From the NCBI RefSeq assembly GCF_008084145.1, contig NZ_VSDO01000001.1, positions 882,840 to 946,839 of the forward strand: a stretch of DNA of 64,000 nucleotides, in the 5' to 3' direction. This DNA is from Paenibacillus faecis. GTDB taxonomy: Bacteria > Bacillota > Bacilli > Paenibacillales > Paenibacillaceae. Below are positions 59,166 to 64,000 of this stretch, in pieces; within the stretch, counting starts at the first letter, position 1, and each line of letters opens with the position of its first letter. Position numbers and translations under genes: made by a program. The notes beneath the pieces are model-generated. The model was not told the origin of the DNA. It was given only the letters and a program-made list of their open reading frames with translations, and made no database searches.

Positions 59166-61823
59166 TTACTTGGCCTCGTACCAGTTCGTACCGCTGCTGA
59201 CCTCGGCCTTCAAAGGCACGGACAGGTCCAGCGCTTTCTCCATCGTTTCCGGAACCAGCTTGGTCATGATGTCGAGTTCCTCCGGCGGAACTTCAAAGAC
59301 AAGTTCGTCATGCACCTGCAGCAGCATGCGGCTGCGCAGCCCGCGGCTTCGAAGCGCCTCGTCCATCAGCACCATGGCCAGCTTGATGATGTCGGCGGCG
59401 GTGCCTTGAATCGGCGTATTCATCGCCGTTCTCTCGGCGAAGGAACGCAGGTTGAAATTGGACGCGTTAATCTCCGGAAGATAACGCCTGCGTTCCAACA
59501 GCGTTTTAACATAGCCGTCCCGCTTCGCGTCGCGGACGATGTTGTCCATGTAGCGCCGAACGCCCTCGAAAGCGTCGAAATACTGGTCGATAAAACGAGC
59601 CGCTTCCTTCCGCGTGATGTTCAAGTTCTGCGAAAGCCCGTAATCGCTGATCCCGTAGACGATACCGAAGTTTACCGCCTTGGCGGAACGGCGCATATTG
59701 GCATCCACCTGATCGGCGGGCACGCCGAAGACGTCCATCGCGGTCTTCGTATGGATGTCCATGTCGTGCAGAAACGCTTCCTTCAGGCCCGGATCGTCCG
59801 ATATATGCGCAAGCACGCGAAGCTCGATTTGCGAATAGTCGGCCCCCAGAATCAGCCAGCCTTCTTCCGACGGTACGAAAACCTTGCGGATTTTTCGACC
59901 TTCTTCAAGGCGGATCGGGATGTTCTGCAGGTTCGGGAACTGGCTGCTCAGCCGGCCCGTGGCCGCTACCGTCTGGCGGAAATAGGTGTGCACTTTTCCG
60001 GTCTTGACGTTAATTTCCTTCAGCAGTCCTTCAACGTAGGTCGACTGCAGCTTGGCCAACTGGCGGTACTCCAAAATATACTGAACGATCTCATGATAAG
60101 GAGCCAGCTTCTCCAGCACTTCCGCATCGGTGGAATACCCCGTTTTCGTCTTCTTGATCACGGGAAGACCAAGTTTATCGAACAGGATTTCGCCCAATTG
60201 TTTAGGGGAGTTCAGGTTGAATTCCTGACCGGCGATCTCGTAAATTTGGGAGACAAGCTTGTTGATCTGAGCCTCGAACTCTTTGCCGAGCTCGATCAGG
60301 GCATCCCGGTTGACCGCAACCCCCTGCTTCTCCATATCCGCCAAGATCCGGGATAACGGCATCTCCAGCTCATAGAAAAGCCGGTTCATCTCGTTCTTCT
60401 CAAGCTCGGCCTGCTGGATCGGAACGATCTTCGCAATCGCCCCGCATTTGCGGGCCAGATGGCGGCTGAGCGTTTCCTCATCCGGGACTTTGAACTTGGC
60501 TCCCTTGCCGTATACCTCCTCATCCGAAGCGAGGAAGGACAGTCCGTATTTGGCGGCCAAGGCGCTCAGCGTCTGATCGCCTTCCGTCGGATCCAGCAAG
60601 TACGCGGCGAGCTGGATATCGAAATCCGCCCCGGCGAACGGGATATCCTGCCAGTGAAGGGCCAGATCAGTGCGATGAAGATCATACCCGCGTTTTTTAA
60701 TGGTTGGATCGGACAACCAGGCAAGAACGGGCTCCGCCTCCCCGCTCTTCAAAAACTCGGGGGAAATGTAGAATTGACGGTCCGCCGTCGATAGCACCAT
60801 GCCCATAACAGTGGAATGATGCGGATTCTCGCCGGCGGATTCCACATGCATGGCTTCGATCCCGGGCAGTGCCTCCACCAGTTCCGGTAAGTTTCCGGCA
60901 TCCACGATCGTGACGTTGACCTCTTGCTCCGGTTCCGCAGAAGCTCCCGCCCCGGCGGTGTCACCGCCCAAATCCAGCCGTTCCAGCAGCGATTTGAACT
61001 CCAGCTTGCGCAGCATCGGCACCGCCGTCTCCTCCCGGAGCCCGTTAAATACCATATCGTCCCAAGTCCGTTCGACCGGGACCTCGCGGAAAATCGTCGC
61101 CAACCGTTTGCTCATTCTTGCATCCTCGGCATGGTTGACCAAATTTTCCTTCATCTTCCCCTTCAGCTCATCCGTACGGGACAAAACTTCCTCTACGGAG
61201 CCGAATTGATGCAGCAGCTTCAGCGCCGTTTTCTCCCCGATGCCGGGAACCCCCGGAATGTTGTCCGAAGCATCGCCCATCAACCCTTTCAAGTCGATGA
61301 TCTGCTGCGGGGTCAACCCGTACTTCTCTTCGATCTCCTTCGGACCGTAAGGTTCCACCTCACTGATCCCTTTCCGCGTCAGCGCCACCGTAACTTTATC
61401 GCTGACGACCTGCAGCATATCTTTATCCCCGGTCACAACCAGCACCTCACGGCCCGATTCTTCCCCTTGCTTGCTGATCGTGCCGATGATATCGTCCGCC
61501 TCGTAGCCGGGCAGCTCAAACCAGGAAATCCCGAAGCTCTCCAGCAATTCCCGCATCAGCGGAAATTGTTCCGACAGCTCGGAAGGCGTCTTTTCCCGGC
61601 CTCCTTTATATTCCTGATAGCCTTCATGACGAAATGTCTCTTTGCCCGCGTCAAAAGCAACCAGGATATGGGTCGGCTTTTCCTCCTGGATGATACGCAG
61701 CAGCATATTCGTAAATCCATAAACGGCGTTCGTGTGCAATCCGCTGGAATTGGTCAGCGGCGGCATCGCAAAAAAAGCGCGATAAATAATGCTGTTGCCG
61801 TCAATTAGCATCAATTTTTCCAT
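59166..61823 (-). CDS. polA: DNA polymerase I
   Basis: An 885-residue repair/replication polymerase. Residues 1-290 are the 5'-3' exonuclease (MLIDGNSIIYRAFFAMPPL, GDASDNIPGVPGIGEKTA). Residues ~300-490 have the 3'-5' exonuclease fold, but the usual D-x-E of motif I reads MHVESAG, so proofreading is probably lost, as in Bacillus Pol I. The polymerase part carries motif A GADYSQIELRVLAHI, motif B RRSAKAVNFGIVYG and motif C VHDELVFE. It lies 73 nt upstream of mutM. Confidence 0.97.
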   Translation of the reverse strand: MEKLMLIDGNSIIYRAFFAMPPLTNSSGLHTNAVYGFTNMLLRIIQEEKPTHILVAFDAGKETFRHEGYQEYKGGREKTPSELSEQFPLMRELLESFGISWFELPGYEADDIIGTISKQGEESGREVLVVTGDKDMLQVVSDKVTVALTRKGISEVEPYGPKEIEEKYGLTPQQIIDLKGLMGDASDNIPGVPGIGEKTALKLLHQFGSVEEVLSRTDELKGKMKENLVNHAEDARMSKRLATIFREVPVERTWDDMVFNGLREETAVPMLRKLEFKSLLERLDLGGDTAGAGASAEPEQEVNVTIVDAGNLPELVEALPGIEAMHVESAGENPHHSTVMGMVLSTADRQFYISPEFLKSGEAEPVLAWLSDPTIKKRGYDLHRTDLALHWQDIPFAGADFDIQLAAYLLDPTEGDQTLSALAAKYGLSFLASDEEVYGKGAKFKVPDEETLSRHLARKCGAIAKIVPIQQAELEKNEMNRLFYELEMPLSRILADMEKQGVAVNRDALIELGKEFEAQINKLVSQIYEIAGQEFNLNSPKQLGEILFDKLGLPVIKKTKTGYSTDAEVLEKLAPYHEIVQYILEYRQLAKLQSTYVEGLLKEINVKTGKVHTYFRQTVAATGRLSSQFPNLQNIPIRLEEGRKIRKVFVPSEEGWLILGADYSQIELRVLAHISDDPGLKEAFLHDMDIHTKTAMDVFGVPADQVDANMRRSAKAVNFGIVYGISDYGLSQNLNITRKEAARFIDQYFDAFEGVRRYMDNIVRDAKRDGYVKTLLERRRYLPEINASNFNLRSFAERTAMNTPIQGTAADIIKLAMVLMDEALRSRGLRSRMLLQVHDELVFEVPPEELDIMTKLVPETMEKALDLSVPLKAEVSSGTNWYEAK

Positions 61824-61895
61824 ATGACACCTCGTCCTTCAGCTTAATCCTCTACCTATTCTAACACATGCGCCCCTTATATAAAAAAGCAAAAG

Positions 61896-61937
61896 CAAAA
61901 AAAGGAGCCTCCGACAATAGCCGGAGAAACTCCCTTT
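61896..61937 (-). terminator. Terminator of phoU
   Basis: GGAGCCTCCG with CGGAGAAACTCC (internal loop), followed on the minus strand by TTTTTTTGC. Confidence 0.75.
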
Positions 61938-61960
61938 ACTTGCACTGCTCTTGAAATCAT

Positions 61961-62620
61961 TTATTGATTTAAGTCCGGCCGGTGACCCGTAACCAGATAT
62001 ACGGTACTCTCCCCGATATTGGTGGCATGGTCGGCAATCCGCTCGATATAACGGCCTACCAATGTCAACAGCATCGCTTGCTGCAGCGTGTCGGGATGCT
62101 CCGTCATATGGGAATACAGGTCCCGGATGATTTGGCTGTATAAATGATCGACTTCATCGTCGTCCTTCGCCATCTTGTAAGCCAGGTCGGTGTTTTCGTC
62201 GAGATAGGATTGCAGCGATTCCCGCACCATCGCGATAACCAGTTCGGCCATCTTCGGAATGTCCACCAGCGGTTTGATCAGGGTTTGGCCTTCCAGACGG
62301 ATCGTAACCTTGGCGATATCGATCGCCAGATCCCCCATCCGTTCCAGGTCGCTGGAAATTTTAAAAGCGACGATAATCCGGCGCAAATCCTTCGCTACCG
62401 GCTGCTGGGTGACGATAAGACGGGAGCCGAGGTCCATCACCTGTTCTTCCATTTCGTTAAGAATCACATCGCGCTCCACGATTTTTTTGGACAGATCTGT
62501 ATCCAGCGCCTTAAGCGCCGAGATGGCCTCGCTAAGGGCGTGTTCCACGTGCTCGCCCATCTTTCTGAGCAGTTGTCTCAGGTCCTCCAGGTTCTGGTCG
62601 AATTCTTTTCTTTGTATCAT
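61961..62620 (-). CDS. phoU: Phosphate signalling protein PhoU
   Basis: A 219-residue protein of two three-helix bundles that links Pst to Pho signalling and limits phosphate uptake. Each repeat has the metal-binding E/D-xxx-D pattern (FKISSDLERMGDLAIDIAK and GRYIERIADHATNIGEST). It follows the second pstB gene by 19 nt and ends at a terminator. Confidence 0.96.
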   Translation of the reverse strand: MIQRKEFDQNLEDLRQLLRKMGEHVEHALSEAISALKALDTDLSKKIVERDVILNEMEEQVMDLGSRLIVTQQPVAKDLRRIIVAFKISSDLERMGDLAIDIAKVTIRLEGQTLIKPLVDIPKMAELVIAMVRESLQSYLDENTDLAYKMAKDDDEVDHLYSQIIRDLYSHMTEHPDTLQQAMLLTLVGRYIERIADHATNIGESTVYLVTGHRPDLNQ

Positions 62621-62639
62621 CTCGGGTTGCCTCCTTCTG

Positions 62640-63395
62640 TTAACCGAAACGGCCGGAAATATAGTCTTCAGTACGGGAATCCCGCGGGGTGGAAAAGAGT
62701 GTGCGCGTATCGTCGGCCTCCACGATCTCCCCGTTGAGGAAGAAGACCGTACGGTCGGAAATCCGCGCTGCCTGATGCATGTTATGCGTCACCATTACGA
62801 TGGTATACCTGGATTTTAATTCCTGCACCAGTTCTTCGATCTTGAGCGTCGAAATCGGATCCAAGGCCGATGTCGCTTCGTCCATCAGCAATATTTGCGG
62901 CTGGACGGCTATTGCCCGGGCAATACAAAGCCTCTGCTGCTGGCCGCCGGATAGACTAAGTGCGGAGCGTTTCAGGAAGTCCTTCACTTCATCCCACAAA
63001 ACCGCCTGGCGCAAACTCTGCTCGACGATCTCGTCAAGCTGGGCTTTATTTTTCATCCCATGTAGTCTTGGCCCGTAAGCCACATTATCATAGATCGATT
63101 TCGGAAAAGGATTCGGCTGCTGAAACACCATCCCTACCTGCTTCCGAAGTGTCTCCACCTGGACATCCTCTCCGTAGATTTCCGTCCCTGCGATTTTCAC
63201 GGAGCCTTCGATTCTCGTGGCCGGAATCATATCATTCATCCGGTTTAACGTCCGAAGCAGCGTCGATTTTCCGCAACCGGAAGGACCGATAAAAGCGGTG
63301 ATCGCCTTCTCCGGAATGTCGAGAGATACTTCTTTTAAAGCGTGGAACTGATCATAGTAAAGGTTCAGTTTTTCAATATGAATAATCGAGGTCAT
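62640..63395 (-). CDS. pstB: Phosphate ABC transporter ATPase (copy 2)
   Basis: A 251-residue PstB paralogue. Walker [10 protein letters not shown], signature LSGGQQQRL and Walker [13 protein letters not shown] are intact. ATG 63395 has GGGAG close upstream; the frame opens at 63449 without a ribosome site. It is paired with phoU instead of permease genes and lies ~9 kb from pstSCAB, so it may energise the same PstAC channel or serve in regulation. A PhoP-box-like pair lies ~140 nt upstream. Confidence 0.95.
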   Translation of the reverse strand: MTSIIHIEKLNLYYDQFHALKEVSLDIPEKAITAFIGPSGCGKSTLLRTLNRMNDMIPATRIEGSVKIAGTEIYGEDVQVETLRKQVGMVFQQPNPFPKSIYDNVAYGPRLHGMKNKAQLDEIVEQSLRQAVLWDEVKDFLKRSALSLSGGQQQRLCIARAIAVQPQILLMDEATSALDPISTLKIEELVQELKSRYTIVMVTHNMHQAARISDRTVFFLNGEIVEADDTRTLFSTPRDSRTEDYISGRFG

Positions 63396-63531
63396 GTCAT
63401 TTCTCCCACTCTGTAGAAATGTATTCTCAATACGAAGCACGGACCTCACGCTTGGCGAGCCCGTGCTGATGCTTAGGTAAATGGGTACATGTCGATTTTA
63501 CCTCATATATGTAAAAGGGGATAAGCTCATT

Positions 63532-63548
63532 TGTAAACGCTGTGTTAA
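63532..63548 (-). promoter_or_regulatory. PhoP-box-like repeat upstream of pstB2-phoU
   Basis: Minus strand TTAACA (63543-63548) and TTTACA (63532-63537) are separated by 5 nt. The spacer and flanks (CAGCG) resemble the pstS box, and the site begins four nt after the chemoreceptor stop codon. Confidence 0.7.
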
Positions 63549-63551
63549 AAT

Positions 63552-64000
63552 TCACGCTTCATCAGCCTCGACGAGCTTCGCTAATTCTTCTCTGACTAGC
63601 CCGGTCGTCCGCACCGCGGTTTCGGCGGAATGGGCGACTTCTTTTCCCCGCTTCTCGGTCTGGCGGGCCGACTCGACGAGTTGGGAAAACGTAAGCTCCG
63701 CCTTGTTCACCCGCCCCTGGCTTTCTTCCATCTCTCTGGTCGTCGAAACGGCGGTGTCCGCGGTTTGCCCCACCAGGCTCCCCACCAGCTCCAACGTCGC
63801 GCCGATTTCGCCCGACAGCTTCTTGGTTTGAAAGGCCAGCTTGCGGACCTCGTTCGCCACGACCGCGAATCCGCGTCCATGCTCCCCCGCATGCGCGGCT
63901 TCGATCGTCGCGTTCATCGCCAGCATCCCGCTCTGGTCCGCGAGCTCGCGAATCCGGGCCGCGATTTGCGAGATTTCCCCCGCACGGGCGGCCAGCTCGG
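63552..64000 (-). CDS. Methyl-accepting chemotaxis protein, partial (5' end outside window)
   Basis: The C-terminal ~149 codons of a chemoreceptor signalling domain; the gene continues past the window edge. The conserved hairpin tip region is recognisable as [20 protein letters not shown], then [21 protein letters not shown], followed by the long heptad coiled coil. The frame ends only ~150 residues after the tip region, a typical length. The sensor type and any membrane part cannot be seen. No terminator separates it from the pstB2 promoter region. Confidence 0.93.
   Translation of the reverse strand, partial: ELAARAGEISQIAARIRELADQSGMLAMNATIEAAHAGEHGRGFAVVANEVRKLAFQTKKLSGEIGATLELVGSLVGQTADTAVSTTREMEESQGRVNKAELTFSQLVESARQTEKRGKEVAHSAETAVRTTGLVREELAKLVEADEA

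Overview
The window looks like a chromosomal segment of a moderately GC-rich, endospore-forming member of the Firmicutes, most likely Paenibacillaceae (Paenibacillus-like). The reasons are strong AGGAGG-type ribosome binding sites with some GTG and TTG starts, an alpha/beta-type small acid-soluble spore protein, a YjcZ-type spore peptide, the polA-mutM-coaE...nrdR neighbourhood, hemEH, WYL, PadR and TetR regulators, and dispersed short intergenic repeats. No species can be assigned from sequence alone. No CRISPR array, intact transposase or prophage was seen.

Layout: 0.1-9.2 kb holds an MFS permease, a WYL regulator with an alpha/alpha-toroid protein, a cold-shock gene with a clear promoter, two small proteins, an oligoendopeptidase F with two possible starts, a LapA-domain protein, an M42 peptidase and an NAGPA-like protein. 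From 9.2 to 9.9 kb is palindrome-rich non-coding DNA carrying an inverted copy of a ~155 bp repeat also found at 1.65-1.81 kb. From 10 to 20.4 kb come an ABC-F ATPase, DUF92, FAH and GDPD proteins, a CapA-like protein, hemE-hemH, a second MFS pump and an O-methyltransferase. From 20.9 to 32.9 kb come a THUMP RNA methyltransferase, an LTA-synthase-like sulfatase, a TetR-controlled SDR/EFR1 ferredoxin unit with two matching operators, DUF1450 and HesB-like proteins, a PadR/HAAS-SEDS pair, an M14 peptidase, TraX, glutamate racemase and YtxH.

From 33 to 43.5 kb come a DUF86 protein, a sugar unit (AraC regulator, BadF-type kinase, GH4 6-phospho-glycosidase), tRNA-Lys and tRNA-Ala, the fructose operon fruR-fruK-fruA and fabV. 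From 43.6 to 51.9 kb come a HelD-like helicase, a second WYL regulator, DinB, a secreted chitin-type AA10 LPMO, a patatin, small spore or membrane peptides, DedA and PadR. From 52 kb to the end the theme is phosphate: pstS-C-A-B behind a three-repeat PhoP-box-like array, and, after nrdR, a SASP gene and the lytic transglycosylase/coaE/mutM/polA block, a second pstB with phoU behind a similar two-repeat box, next to a chemoreceptor cut by the window edge.

The most interesting items are the in-frame signal-peptide extension of pepF, the paired TetR operators around a ferredoxin/SDR unit, the PadR-controlled HAAS-SEDS fusion, the two families of dispersed intergenic repeats, the matching PhoP boxes, and two family members lacking key residues (a DUF86 protein without the HEPN histidine and a HesB-like protein without any cysteine). 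None of these can be claimed as undescribed without database searches.
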